Of a stretch of 14,821 nt of DNA, positions 7,484-14,821 are shown one piece after another (the first letter of the stretch is position 1; every line of letters begins with the position of its first letter). Location of the stretch: the NCBI GenBank assembly GCA_020026285.1, contig JAHHQS010000097.1, positions 1 to 14,821 of the forward strand, in the 5' to 3' direction. Source of the DNA: Parabacteroides sp. Its GTDB lineage: Bacteria > Bacteroidota > Bacteroidia > Bacteroidales > Tannerellaceae. The notes beneath the pieces were generated by a model. That model was not told the DNA's origin. It saw only the letters and a list, made by a program, of their open reading frames with translations, and ran no database searches. The translations under genes were made by a program, and so were the position numbers.

Positions 7484-8071
7484 ATGATAAAGTCAGCAAT
7501 ACATAATCAATGGAAGAATGATGACGAGGCTATTATCGATCTACAAATCGGTAATAAAGAAGCATATACTTTTTTATTCAAAAAGTATTATCCCATGCTT
7601 TGTGCCTATGGTTCTCGTTTTGTTTCATTAGATGATGCTGAAGAAATAGCTCAAGATACACTTTTCTGGCTTTGGGAAAAAAGAGAAGAGATTGCTATCA
7701 ATAAATCTCTTGGTCAATACTTACTTAGAACAGTTTATAATAAGGCTCTAAATCAGATAGAACATCAGAAAGTACAAATGAATGCAGAGAATGTTTTCTA
7801 TGAACAAATGCCTTTCCTTTTGCATACAACAGACTATTATCAACTGGAGGAACTGAAAAAAGTGCTGAAAAAAGCAATTGAAGCTCTACCTCCAACTTAT
7901 CGGGAAGCTTTCGTGATGCATCGATTCGAAGAAATGAGTTATAAAGAAATCGCTGAGAAGTTAAACGTTTCGCCTAAAACTATTGATTACAGAATTCAAC
8001 AGGCTTTAAAACAATTGCGTGTCGATTTGAAGGATTATCTACCATTACTCATCCTTTTATCATTGAATTAA
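7484..8071 (+). CDS. ECF-type RNA polymerase sigma factor (PUL regulator)
   Basis: 195 residues from ATG 7484. Region 2 about 20-88 (KEAYTFLFKKYYPMLCAYG, DAEEIAQDTLFWLWEKR, then YLLRTVYNKALNQI) binds core polymerase and the -10 element; region 4 about 128-180 (ALPPTYREAFVMHRFEEMS, YKEIAEKLNVSPKTIDYRIQ) is the -35-reading helix-turn-helix. No region 3, as expected for ECF factors; size is typical of the Bacteroidetes FecI-like group that pairs with FecR proteins. It should be held by the FecR protein at 2977-3975 and drive the motif shared by fecR and susC. In most such loci sigma and anti-sigma genes are neighbours; here GH20 and the sulfatase lie between them and the gene faces the other way. 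It may be made from its own promoter, from sulfatase read-through, or both. Confidence 0.93.
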   Translation: MIKSAIHNQWKNDDEAIIDLQIGNKEAYTFLFKKYYPMLCAYGSRFVSLDDAEEIAQDTLFWLWEKREEIAINKSLGQYLLRTVYNKALNQIEHQKVQMNAENVFYEQMPFLLHTTDYYQLEELKKVLKKAIEALPPTYREAFVMHRFEEMSYKEIAEKLNVSPKTIDYRIQQALKQLRVDLKDYLPLLILLSLN

Positions 8072-8186
8072 TCTACTTATTTACAACATATTTCTCGATA
8101 TCTAATACATACAATCGTATTCTATTACAAGAAGAATAGGAAGAGCTGAAATGTTACTCAGAAACTCAAGACATTTTCCTAAAAAC

Positions 8187-8220
8187 GTCAAAGCTTTTTG
8201 AGAAAACATTTGACTTTTTT
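8187..8220 (+). terminator. Rho-independent terminator after the sigma gene
   Basis: GTCAAA (8187-8192) and TTTGAC (8209-8214) pair perfectly, with an inner TTTT/AAAA stem around TGAG, and six T residues follow. It lies 116 nt after the sigma stop. The stretch 8072-8366 between the convergent sigma and GH92 genes holds this terminator and the one at 8281-8340; I see no gene in it. Confidence 0.65.
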
Positions 8221-8280
8221 CTTCGTTTTCAGTATTCAATTTTACAACATTAAAGATTTCAGAATATTTATTACAAATAC

Positions 8281-8340
8281 AGGGAAAAAAGAAAAGGCTG
8301 AATTCTCATTTCCTGAGAAATTCAGCCTTTATTCTTATTT
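8281..8340. terminator. Bidirectional terminator between sigma and GH92 genes
   Basis: A strong hairpin pairs 8293-8308 (AAAGGCTGAATTCTCA) with 8314-8330 (TGAGAAATTCAGCCTTT), with one bulged base and a 5-nt loop. On the minus strand it is followed by TTCTTTTTTCCC, making it the GH92 terminator about 40 nt past that stop. On the plus strand ATTCTTATTTTATT follows, a weaker T-rich tail that can back up the sigma terminator. Confidence 0.8.
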
Positions 8341-8366
8341 TATTAGAATCTTTTATATGAACTAAA

Positions 8367-11300
8367 TCACTTTTCAATTCCCCATTCCTTATTCGGTTCA
8401 CTACCCATTTCAAGAATCAAAGAACCTCCTTTTAATAATTCGGAAGCTGAGAAATAAAAACGATTCAAAGGTTCACCATTCAATGTCGCTTTCTGAATAT
8501 ATTTATTCGTTCTAGATACATTCTTTGCCTCTATTGTAAACTGCTGTCCTCGTCCGTATCTCTTTCCTAAATCAATTACCACTTTCCTGTACAGCGGACT
8601 TGCTATTTCATAAATCGGATCGACACGACAACCGCCATCTGTCTGGAATAATCCTAAAGCAGCCATTACAAACCAGGCACTCATCTGTCCCTGATCTTCA
8701 TCTCCTAAATAAGCATTAGCTATACCACAGCCATAATATCTATCGATAATGGATCTCGACCACTTCTGTGTCAGCCAAGGATGTTTTGCCCAGTTAAATA
8801 GAAAGGCAAAATGCATAGACTGCTGGTTTCCCTGAACAACCGGGAAGTCCCAATATTTCTCATTCGGAGCATTATATCTCCAAGGCTCGCTTTGTTCAAA
8901 TCCCCAGTTCAAGCGTTTCACAAAATCTTTCTGTCCCATAATATCAATCAAAGCAGGAACATCCTGAGGTACAAAATAACTCAACTGCCAGGAATTACCT
9001 TCTACATAATGCTGATTGCTACCTGAACGGAAAGGATCAAAGTCGGCAATAAAATTACCGGTTGTATCACGCAAATGAGCATAACCATTTTTCGGGTTAA
9101 TAGCATTCTTCCACCAATAACCACGGTTATTAAAGGTTGCATATTCCGCATATTTACCCAATGATTTAGCAAGCTGACCAACAGTCCAGTCGTCAAACGA
9201 ATATTCCAAGGTATTTGAGAATCGACCTAACTCCATAGGAACATATTTATACTTCATATAATGAGCAAGATCTCTATTCCCCGCAAAACCACCTGCAACC
9301 TGAGTAGCCGGAGTTGTCTGCATTTTCTTGACAGCTTCAAATACATTCTCTACATCAAAGTCCCGTATTCCCATTTGATAGGCAGAAACAAGCAAAGGTA
9401 TTTCATGTTCAGCCACCATTACCGGAATATATTCCATTCCCGCAGGACCTTTTGCCAGCCAACCGTTTGTATTATATAATGCCAATTGAGAATTTACCCA
9501 TTTCGAACTCCATTCCGGTACAACCAAATTCCAATATTGATTCAGATTCCAGAATGTATTCCAGAAGGCGTCACAACCTAAAGCTACATGATTCGGATTT
9601 GTAAACTTTCGAACCTTTTCGTCAGGAGAGACCCATTCTCCATTCACATCACTCCATACATTTCGACAAAGTCCACGATACATATTTGAATAGAAACGCT
9701 CTTTCTCCAAACGATCATCTGTAGATATTGATAAACGATTCAAAATACCATTCCATACGGACTTCTGATTATTGACCACGGCATCAAAATTCCAACCAAA
9801 CCGATCTGTTATTTCTTTCTGAAGGTTTTCACCTGCATTCTTAATACTTACCAATGAAATTCCAGAACGGACCTGTACCACCGGATGTTTTCTGGTATCA
9901 AATTCCACATAAGCACCGGCTCTTTTCATATCTTTTCCTTCGATAGTTGAAGAAGAGATGATCTGATCTTCTTTCCATCCACCCATTTTCTGAATAGGAG
10001 CATCAAACTCTATCACAAAATGGACGATATATTCCTGATCTGCATCCTCACTCCAAACAGTTGGACGAGGACTTATCTGATGTGAATACCCTTCTATCCG
10101 ATTTTCACTAACCTTCGTTATCTTTACATCTTTCAAATTATAGCTATATTCCGATGGAACATAAAGATCAATCATAACTCGTCCGTCTTTATCCTTCGGA
10201 AAAGTATATTTCTGGAAACTGGCCCTTTCTGTGGCAGTCATTTCAGCCTGAATCCTTGTGTCCGTCATGAATACTTTATAATAACCTAAAGGAGCCTCTT
10301 CACTTTTCTTATCTATACGCGAACGATATCCTTTATCCGGTTCGAACTGATCGCCCGGAGTAATGAATAGTTCTCCATTGGTTGGCATCATTCCAAGACC
10401 AGCCATTGTCCATTCATGAATATGACTGAAACAACCTATAGTCTCGAAAGTCGGCTGATATCCAGCCTGCCATCCTCCATTCTGATTATCCGGACTTAAC
10501 TTCACCATACTGAAAGGCATCCATGGCCCAGGAGCAATCATCCAACGGGAATGACCTGTACCAATCTTTGTATTTACATAATCAGCCAGAGTTTGCTTTT
10601 TCTGAGGAGAACGCAATACTGTTCCTTTCTCTAACAATTCACCATTAGCCAGAATTTCATATTTACTATTTTTCTTTTTGGATACCGCCGGCATTGGAAC
10701 TTCTAAAACAAAACGTGCCGTATCCAATAGGGTAGAGTAGATAGCTTCACCATCAAGCTTCACTTCCAATTCCGGCTTTCCTGCAAGATGTTCAACATCC
10801 ACAATCAGCGGCTGTACCTTTTGATTATCTCGCTCTATTTCATAATTGGCAGGAGAAACATTACGAAGGAAAGCATATTCATTATTTTCAATCAATTTCA
10901 ATCGTCCATTTCCTTCCAAACGAACCTGATCGAAAACCATCCAAGAACCTTCTATAACAGATATAGTAACCATATTTCCTCCCTTCTTTAAATCAGAAGC
11001 TTTTATAGGAAATTCAAGAATCTGTTCTTTTGCCTGTTGTACATTTCCATCTAATACTTTTTCTGATTGACCATGAATTGTAAATTTTCTCTCAACATCA
11101 TTAACAACCACTTTGACTACAGATGGATTGGGATTAGAATCAACCAGATCAACAATCAAATTCCATTCTCCTGAACTGGGAAGTTCTTTAATCCCGAATA
11201 ATATATTTACATCATTAGTTCTCCAGCCCGACAAGCCTGCAGTTCCTCCCCAACCATCACTAGGTCCAGGTAAAACATAGGAGAAATCATTCTTATCATT

Positions 11301-11495
11301 CGATGTTCCTATTAGGAAATAACGATCTTCATAACCAAAGTCATGTGCCAGAAAATTCTTGTAGTTCGATGGTCCCAAAGCGAATTCGGCACTGGAATTA
11401 TCACTTTTTCCTATTTGCCAGATTACTTCAGCATTCATTGTTGATATGGCACTAAATGCAGCCATCATACAAGTTAACAACCCTTTTGTTTTCAT
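8367..11495 (-). CDS. GH92 exo-alpha-mannosidase with N-terminal accessory domains
   Basis: 1042 residues; calcium-dependent inverting removal of alpha-mannose is the GH92 family activity. Signal peptide about 1-22. Residues about 23-195 (VIWQIGKSDNSSAEFALG, then a SGEWNLIVDLVD strand and VFDQVRLEG) resemble the galactose-binding-like domain found in some Bacteroides glycosidases and PL4 lyases. About 200-300 is a further beta-rich linker. The GH92 part begins near 304: DYVNTKIGTGH, PFSMVKLSPD, GCFSHIHEWTMAGLG at 354-368, GCDAFWNTFWNLNQYW, and GDEDQGQMSAWFVMAALGLF at 931-950, which carries the acidic cluster of the catalytic region. Family members are commonly about 750 residues, so roughly 300 are extra. 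The SHIHEWTMAG segment differs from the usual SHTHLSG-like form, so linkage specificity is uncertain. It has its own housekeeping-type promoter and terminator, so its link to the PUL is by position and function only. Confidence 0.9.
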   Translation of the reverse strand: MKTKGLLTCMMAAFSAISTMNAEVIWQIGKSDNSSAEFALGPSNYKNFLAHDFGYEDRYFLIGTSNDKNDFSYVLPGPSDGWGGTAGLSGWRTNDVNILFGIKELPSSGEWNLIVDLVDSNPNPSVVKVVVNDVERKFTIHGQSEKVLDGNVQQAKEQILEFPIKASDLKKGGNMVTISVIEGSWMVFDQVRLEGNGRLKLIENNEYAFLRNVSPANYEIERDNQKVQPLIVDVEHLAGKPELEVKLDGEAIYSTLLDTARFVLEVPMPAVSKKKNSKYEILANGELLEKGTVLRSPQKKQTLADYVNTKIGTGHSRWMIAPGPWMPFSMVKLSPDNQNGGWQAGYQPTFETIGCFSHIHEWTMAGLGMMPTNGELFITPGDQFEPDKGYRSRIDKKSEEAPLGYYKVFMTDTRIQAEMTATERASFQKYTFPKDKDGRVMIDLYVPSEYSYNLKDVKITKVSENRIEGYSHQISPRPTVWSEDADQEYIVHFVIEFDAPIQKMGGWKEDQIISSSTIEGKDMKRAGAYVEFDTRKHPVVQVRSGISLVSIKNAGENLQKEITDRFGWNFDAVVNNQKSVWNGILNRLSISTDDRLEKERFYSNMYRGLCRNVWSDVNGEWVSPDEKVRKFTNPNHVALGCDAFWNTFWNLNQYWNLVVPEWSSKWVNSQLALYNTNGWLAKGPAGMEYIPVMVAEHEIPLLVSAYQMGIRDFDVENVFEAVKKMQTTPATQVAGGFAGNRDLAHYMKYKYVPMELGRFSNTLEYSFDDWTVGQLAKSLGKYAEYATFNNRGYWWKNAINPKNGYAHLRDTTGNFIADFDPFRSGSNQHYVEGNSWQLSYFVPQDVPALIDIMGQKDFVKRLNWGFEQSEPWRYNAPNEKYWDFPVVQGNQQSMHFAFLFNWAKHPWLTQKWSRSIIDRYYGCGIANAYLGDEDQGQMSAWFVMAALGLFQTDGGCRVDPIYEIASPLYRKVVIDLGKRYGRGQQFTIEAKNVSRTNKYIQKATLNGEPLNRFYFSASELLKGGSLILEMGSEPNKEWGIEK

Positions 11496-11523
11496 CCGTT
11501 TTATCTCTGTTTAAATACTTTTA

Positions 11524-11552
11524 CAAAAGTACAACCCTTATATGAAAACAAA
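11524..11552 (-). promoter_or_regulatory. Housekeeping-type promoter of GH92
   Basis: On the minus strand TTTG (11549-11552), 17 nt, then TACTTTTG (11524-11531), a match to both the -33 TTTG and -7 TAnnTTTG boxes. Transcription would begin near 11517, about 20 nt before the ATG. This is the best two-box promoter in the window. Confidence 0.6.
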
Positions 11553-11646
11553 CTCAATCTTTGTTTCGAATTATTTATACTATCTTTTGATAATATAAAA
11601 GGGGATTGGGGACAGTCAAGATCTAAATATTACTCATATTATGAAT

Positions 11647-11690
11647 TTTCTATATTATTATCGTTTAAAAAAACGACAATAATATAGAAA
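11647..11690. repeat. Long near-perfect inverted repeat upstream of GH92
   Basis: Outer arms 11647-11659 and 11678-11690 (TTTCTATATTATT with AATAATATAGAAA) pair perfectly over 13 bp. One A-C mismatch follows, then TCGTTT (11661-11666) pairs with AAACGA (11671-11676) around a loop of four A. That makes about 19 pairs, longer than the terminators here, but no T-tract follows on either strand. It lies between the mgtA terminator and the GH92 promoter; the stretch 11496-11792 holds no gene that I can support. Confidence 0.75.
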
Positions 11691-11710
11691 TAAGAACGAT
11701 CATTAATTAT

Positions 11711-11748
11711 ATAAAAAACAAGCCGTCTTTTTTATCGAAGACAGCTTG
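11711..11748 (-). terminator. Rho-independent terminator of mgtA
   Basis: On the minus strand CAAGCTGTCTT (11738-11748) pairs over 11 bp with AAGACGGCTTG (11719-11729), with one U-G wobble and an 8-nt loop, and is followed by TTTTTTAT. It starts 45 nt after the mgtA stop. The stem is mismatched on the plus strand, so it is directional. Confidence 0.75.
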
Positions 11749-11792
11749 ATTGGTACGATGCTCTATAACACGAACGATATAGAAAATCAGCA

Positions 11793-14438
11793 TCATAACC
11801 ATTTCACGAATTTTTTTATATACCAGTTCTTTACTATTTGTGTTAATATGCAATACGAAAACAAGATACCAGCCAACCATGGAAAATAAGTCATAGGAAG
11901 AGGCATTAATCCAATAGATGATCCCAAAGATGTAAATGGAATAACAATACCTATAACCATAATTAAGAATGTAAGCCCTGTTACCTGCCAAGATGCACAA
12001 CTCTGGAAGAACGGTATCTTCTTTGTTCTAATCATATGTACTATCAATGTTTGGGATAATAAACCTTCAATAAACCAGCCTGACTGAAATAACATCTGAT
12101 GTTCTACCGAATTACATCCAAAAACATTCCACATTACCAAATAAGTAATGATATCAAATATGGAACTGATAGGCCCTATAAATATCATAAAGCGACTTAA
12201 ATCAGAAGCATCCCATTTGCGAGGCTTACTTAAATAATCATTATCCATACGATCAAAAGGTATCGTTGTTTGTGAAATATCATATAATAAGTTTTGAATC
12301 AATAAATGGATAGGAAGCATCGGCAAAAAAGGAAGAAAAGCACTCGCCGCCAAAACACTAAACATATTTCCAAAATTAGAACTGGAGGTCATTTTAATGT
12401 ACTTGATAATATTTCCAAAAGTTTTTCGACCTTCTAAAACACCAGCCTCCAAAACCATCAAATCTTTTTCCAATAAAATAATATCTGCACTTTCCTTTGC
12501 TATGTCAACGGCAGAATCAACAGATATTCCTATATCGGCCTGACGTAATGCAGCGGCATCATTAATTCCATCACCTAAAAATCCAACTGTATTCTGAAGA
12601 TGCTGAAGCATTGAAATAATCTGAGTTTTTTGTATAGGTGTCAGTTTTGAAAATACAGTTGTTTCACATACCACCTTATATTGTTCCTCTTTACTTAAAA
12701 CTTCAAAATCCAAACCTGTTATTGCATTACTTGTATCGATTCCTACTTGTCGGGCAATAGTCTGTACAACCGTTTCATTATCTCCTGAAAGAATTTTCAC
12801 TTCTATTCCATGATCATGCATTTGTCTAATCGCATTTGCTGCTGATTGTTTGGGAGGATCAAGAAAAGCCAGATAACCAATAAGAACCATATCTTTTTCA
12901 TCTTCCTCTTTAAAGTCACATTCTTTATTCAAAAAACTTTTCTGTGCAACAGCTAAAACACGCATCCCCTGCTTATTCATCTGAATACTTATTTTCTGAG
13001 CCTTCTGTTTCAAATCTGAAGAAAAAGGATGCACAATCCCATCGAATTCTGCATAAGAACATATTTCTAACATTTCTTCGACAGCCCCTTTTGTAATAAT
13101 CTGTCTTTTCCCTTGTTTATCCTCAACAACGACCGACATCCTACGCCGGGTAAAATCAAAAGGAATTTCATCGACCTTCTTATAATTATCTTTCAATTGT
13201 TCTAAAGAGAGTTCTTTTATATGCGAAAGTATGGCTTTATCCATCAGATTTTTCAATCCTGTTTGAAAGAAACTATTGAAATAAGCATGCCGTAATATTC
13301 GTTTATCATCATCACTGCTTCCATCTGCATTTATATATTTCTCCAATACAATCTGATCACAAGTCAATGTTCCCGTTTTATCCGTACAAAGAATATTCAT
13401 CGCTCCAAAATTCTGAATAGCATTCAAATCTTTCACAATGGTCTTTTTCTTCGACATAACAACTGCTCCCTTAGATAAATTAGCAGTTACAATCATAGGT
13501 AACATTTCAGGCGTAAGTCCTACAGCAACTGAGATTGCGAATATAAAAGCTTCCATCCAATCACCTTTTGTAATTCCATTTATAAAAAACACAAAAGGAA
13601 TCATAACTAACATAAAACGAATTAACAAGAAACTAACTTTACTAACACCTTTATCAAAAGCAGTAGCCGCACGATGACCAACTATACTTTTTGCAATAGT
13701 TCCTAAATAAGTATTATTCCCTGTTCCTAGAACAATACCTGTAGCTGATCCACTTACAACATTAGAACCCATATAACAGATATTATCCAATTCTATAACA
13801 CTTTCCTGACTATAATTCTTTTCTAAGATTTCTGTATGTTTTTCAATAGGATCCGATTCTCCTGTCAAAGAAGACTGACTAACGAACAAATCTTTTGCCT
13901 CAATAATACGAATATCGGCAGGAATCATGTCACCTGCAGCAATCATCACCAAATCTCCTGGAACAAGCTCTGATATATTTACTTCTTCATCTAAAAGACC
14001 TTCACGTTTTACAGTACAAGTATTAGTTACCATTTTTAATAGAGCCTCACTTGATGTATTCGCTTTCCATTCCTGCCAAAAGCGAAGAATAGAACTAAAA
14101 ACAACCATTGTAGAAATAATTACTATTGCAGCCCAATCCTGTTCACCCGGATCCGCCAATAAGACATCCAAAATAAACGAAACAATTATCAGTACTGTAA
14201 GAACTCCAATAAACGGATTAATGAAAGCTTTAATAAAAACTGAAATTGGATTTTGTTTCTTTTCGTGTATCACCTCATTTTTTCCATATAAAGATTGCCT
14301 CTTTTCTACTTCATCTAATGAAAGACCCAACTTTGTTGTCTGGAAATAATTAAAAATAGAATTCACAGATTGATTTGCTGCCAAGAATACTTTTTCCGCA
14401 TTAAAAGGGTATTGCTCCTTATTTCTCTTTTTCCACAT
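11793..14438 (-). CDS. mgtA: Magnesium-importing P-type ATPase (P3B, MgtA/MgtB type)
   Basis: 881 residues, full length for the family. Inner-membrane pump that brings Mg2+ into the cytoplasm using ATP. N-terminal cation-ATPase domain about 20-60; first membrane pair about 65-122; actuator domain with TGES at 192-195; membrane segments near 267-318 including the family-typical AVGLTPEMLPMI at 305-316; phosphorylation motif DKTGTLT with Asp353; nucleotide-binding domain about 360-600 with DPPK at 527-530; hinge motif GDGINDAAALRQADIGIS at 622-639; MTSSSNFGNMFS at 683-694; then the C-terminal membrane bundle to 881. No truncation or missing catalytic residue is seen. It has its own promoter and terminator and does not appear functionally tied to the glycan genes. 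The direct repeats upstream suggest control by a response regulator; I saw no recognisable magnesium riboswitch in the roughly 30-nt leader. Confidence 0.95.
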   Translation of the reverse strand: MWKKRNKEQYPFNAEKVFLAANQSVNSIFNYFQTTKLGLSLDEVEKRQSLYGKNEVIHEKKQNPISVFIKAFINPFIGVLTVLIIVSFILDVLLADPGEQDWAAIVIISTMVVFSSILRFWQEWKANTSSEALLKMVTNTCTVKREGLLDEEVNISELVPGDLVMIAAGDMIPADIRIIEAKDLFVSQSSLTGESDPIEKHTEILEKNYSQESVIELDNICYMGSNVVSGSATGIVLGTGNNTYLGTIAKSIVGHRAATAFDKGVSKVSFLLIRFMLVMIPFVFFINGITKGDWMEAFIFAISVAVGLTPEMLPMIVTANLSKGAVVMSKKKTIVKDLNAIQNFGAMNILCTDKTGTLTCDQIVLEKYINADGSSDDDKRILRHAYFNSFFQTGLKNLMDKAILSHIKELSLEQLKDNYKKVDEIPFDFTRRRMSVVVEDKQGKRQIITKGAVEEMLEICSYAEFDGIVHPFSSDLKQKAQKISIQMNKQGMRVLAVAQKSFLNKECDFKEEDEKDMVLIGYLAFLDPPKQSAANAIRQMHDHGIEVKILSGDNETVVQTIARQVGIDTSNAITGLDFEVLSKEEQYKVVCETTVFSKLTPIQKTQIISMLQHLQNTVGFLGDGINDAAALRQADIGISVDSAVDIAKESADIILLEKDLMVLEAGVLEGRKTFGNIIKYIKMTSSSNFGNMFSVLAASAFLPFLPMLPIHLLIQNLLYDISQTTIPFDRMDNDYLSKPRKWDASDLSRFMIFIGPISSIFDIITYLVMWNVFGCNSVEHQMLFQSGWFIEGLLSQTLIVHMIRTKKIPFFQSCASWQVTGLTFLIMVIGIVIPFTSLGSSIGLMPLPMTYFPWLAGILFSYCILTQIVKNWYIKKFVKWL

Positions 14439-14476
14439 TGTACCACAATTAATTTTGTTATTATTTTATTACCCAA

Positions 14477-14484
14477 CAAAATTA
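14477..14484 (-). promoter_or_regulatory. mgtA promoter -7 box
   Basis: TAATTTTG on the minus strand matches TAnnTTTG exactly; transcription would start near 14470, about 30 nt before the ATG at 14438. No TTTG is present at the -33 position, which fits a promoter that needs an activator bound at the repeats just upstream. Confidence 0.5.
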
Positions 14485-14493
14485 CTTTTGGTG

Positions 14494-14516
14494 ATTCTCT
14501 GTTCATGTTAGAGAAT
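14494..14516. promoter_or_regulatory. Inverted repeat at the mgtA promoter
   Basis: ATTCTCT (14494-14500) and AGAGAAT (14510-14516) are perfect 7-bp arms around a 9-nt spacer, covering the -33 region of the mgtA promoter. The right arm overlaps the first TTAGA box, so the site may be a mixed operator. Confidence 0.5.
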
Positions 14517-14545
14517 TATTAGAACTGTATTAGAAAACTATTAGA
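14508..14545. promoter_or_regulatory. Four TTAGA direct repeats at exact 11-bp spacing upstream of mgtA
   Basis: TTAGA occurs at 14508-14512, 14519-14523, 14530-14534 and 14541-14545, each starting 11 bp after the last. The first three units end in TA. One box per helical turn is the layout used by OmpR/PhoB-family response regulators, including PhoP boxes at magnesium genes of enteric bacteria. The array lies 24-61 bp upstream of the mgtA -7 box, a suitable place for an activator. The binding protein is not identified. Confidence 0.6.
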
Positions 14546-14702
14546 GTACTTCTGTTTTCACCTCTTGCTCATATGCGATGAGAGAAAAGACTTGTAAAAT
14601 TTTACGAATTAAAGTTCAAATAGTTTCAAGAATTGATTTTTTAGGAAAATGAGTAAGAAAGAAAATATTGATTGGGAGAAAATGAAGATCAACAAAGATA
14701 TT

Positions 14703-14821
14703 TTAAATATGAGGTAATTCTATAACAAAAGTTGTTCCTTCACCCTGTTTTGAATAAACATTAATATTTGGCACTATAAAATATTTTGTGTAAATGAGAA
14801 ATACGGGATTCAATAGAGTCT
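14703..14821 (-). pseudogene. C-terminal tail of a sensor histidine kinase, probably a remnant (extends past window)
   Basis: The minus strand ends in NVYSKQGEGTTFVIELPHI and a stop at 14703-14705, the G2-box end of a histidine kinase ATPase domain. In an intact kinase a glycine-rich G1 box (GxGLGL-like) and a helix should lie about 10-25 residues earlier. That stretch instead reads LNPVFLIYTKYFIVPNI in this frame. Another frame shows IESRISHLHKIFYSAKY and then a stop, with a faint resemblance to the F-box that normally precedes G1. This suggests a frameshift or internal deletion, although only 119 nt are visible. It points in the same direction as mgtA. The 264 nt between it and mgtA hold only the regulatory sites listed and a few tiny unsupported ORFs. 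Confidence 0.6.

Noticed and set aside
8164..8187. TTTAGGAA close to TGTCTTG on the minus strand in the sigma-GH92 gap
   Set aside because: The blocks are 2 nt apart rather than 15, and nothing downstream would be driven by it.
11707..12000. 97-codon minus-strand open frame overlapping the mgtA 3' end and terminator
   Set aside because: It runs in another frame of the well-supported mgtA C-terminal membrane region and through its terminator hairpin; hydrophobic residues reflect the overlapping membrane segments.
13927..14349. 140-codon open frame opposite the mgtA N-terminal region
   Set aside because: It is the antisense shadow of a clear P-type ATPase gene, with no motif of its own.
14594..14605. 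Perfect 12-bp palindrome GTAAAATTTTAC
   Set aside because: Simple AT-rich palindromes of this size are expected by chance in such DNA, and it is over 100 bp from the mgtA -7 box.
14578..14717. Two tiny plus-strand ORFs (24 and 22 codons) overlapping by ATGA, the second after AGGAAA
   Set aside because: The overlap looks operon-like, but both are very short, match nothing I know, and the second ends antisense to the kinase tail; probably chance in AT-rich DNA.
1..14821. tRNA, rRNA, CRISPR arrays, insertion sequences, attachment sites
   Set aside because: I looked on both strands and saw no spaced direct-repeat array of CRISPR type, no transposase or integrase coding sequence, and no recognisable tRNA or rRNA sequence.

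Overview
The window looks like a gut Bacteroidales chromosome (Bacteroides, Parabacteroides or a relative). The DNA is AT-rich. Several genes have upstream matches to the Bacteroides housekeeping promoter (-7 box TAnnTTTG), and the gene content is typical of a polysaccharide utilisation locus (PUL): a SusC/RagA outer-membrane receptor, a FecR-type anti-sigma factor, an ECF sigma factor, exo-glycosidases and a sulfatase. I cannot name the species.

Layout from left to right. Positions 1-2752 (minus) hold the first 917 codons of a SusC-like TonB-dependent transducer; its 3' end and the expected susD partner lie outside the window. A 224-nt leader region separates it from a FecR anti-sigma gene (2977-3975, minus). 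Then come a GH20 beta-hexosaminidase lipoprotein (4138-5745, minus), a divergent S1-type sulfatase (5917-7431, plus), an ECF sigma factor (7484-8071, plus), a convergent GH92 alpha-mannosidase with a large N-terminal accessory region (8367-11495, minus), an MgtA-type magnesium P-type ATPase (11793-14438, minus) and, at the right edge, the C-terminal tail of a sensor histidine kinase (14703-14821, minus). mgtA and the kinase tail do not look like part of the PUL.

How the parts fit together. The STN domain of the SusC protein, the membrane-anchored FecR protein and the ECF sigma factor make a trans-envelope signalling chain: glycan binding outside should release the sigma factor inside. Its likely target promoters are visible. 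fecR and susC share the motif GTTTAGGAA-N15-TGTCTTA at identical spacing on the coding strand, and I found it before no other gene here. GH20, sigma, GH92 and mgtA instead have housekeeping-type -7 boxes. The enzyme set (beta-HexNAc removal, desulfation, alpha-mannose removal) suggests sulfated host glycans such as N-glycans or mucin glycans; that is inference.

The most interesting part is the susC leader. On the opposite strand it appears to encode an antisense RNA of about 100 nt, with an exact TAAATTTG -7 box at the susC start codon and an intrinsic terminator. It contains two adjacent hairpins with the same 6-nt loop (CGCCAA, or UUGGCG in the susC mRNA), and the sense loops carry a YUNR U-turn motif. 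This resembles the cis-antisense RNAs (DonS type) known from Bacteroides PULs and suggests control by loop-loop kissing. A second regulatory array, four TTAGA boxes spaced exactly 11 bp apart, lies upstream of mgtA.
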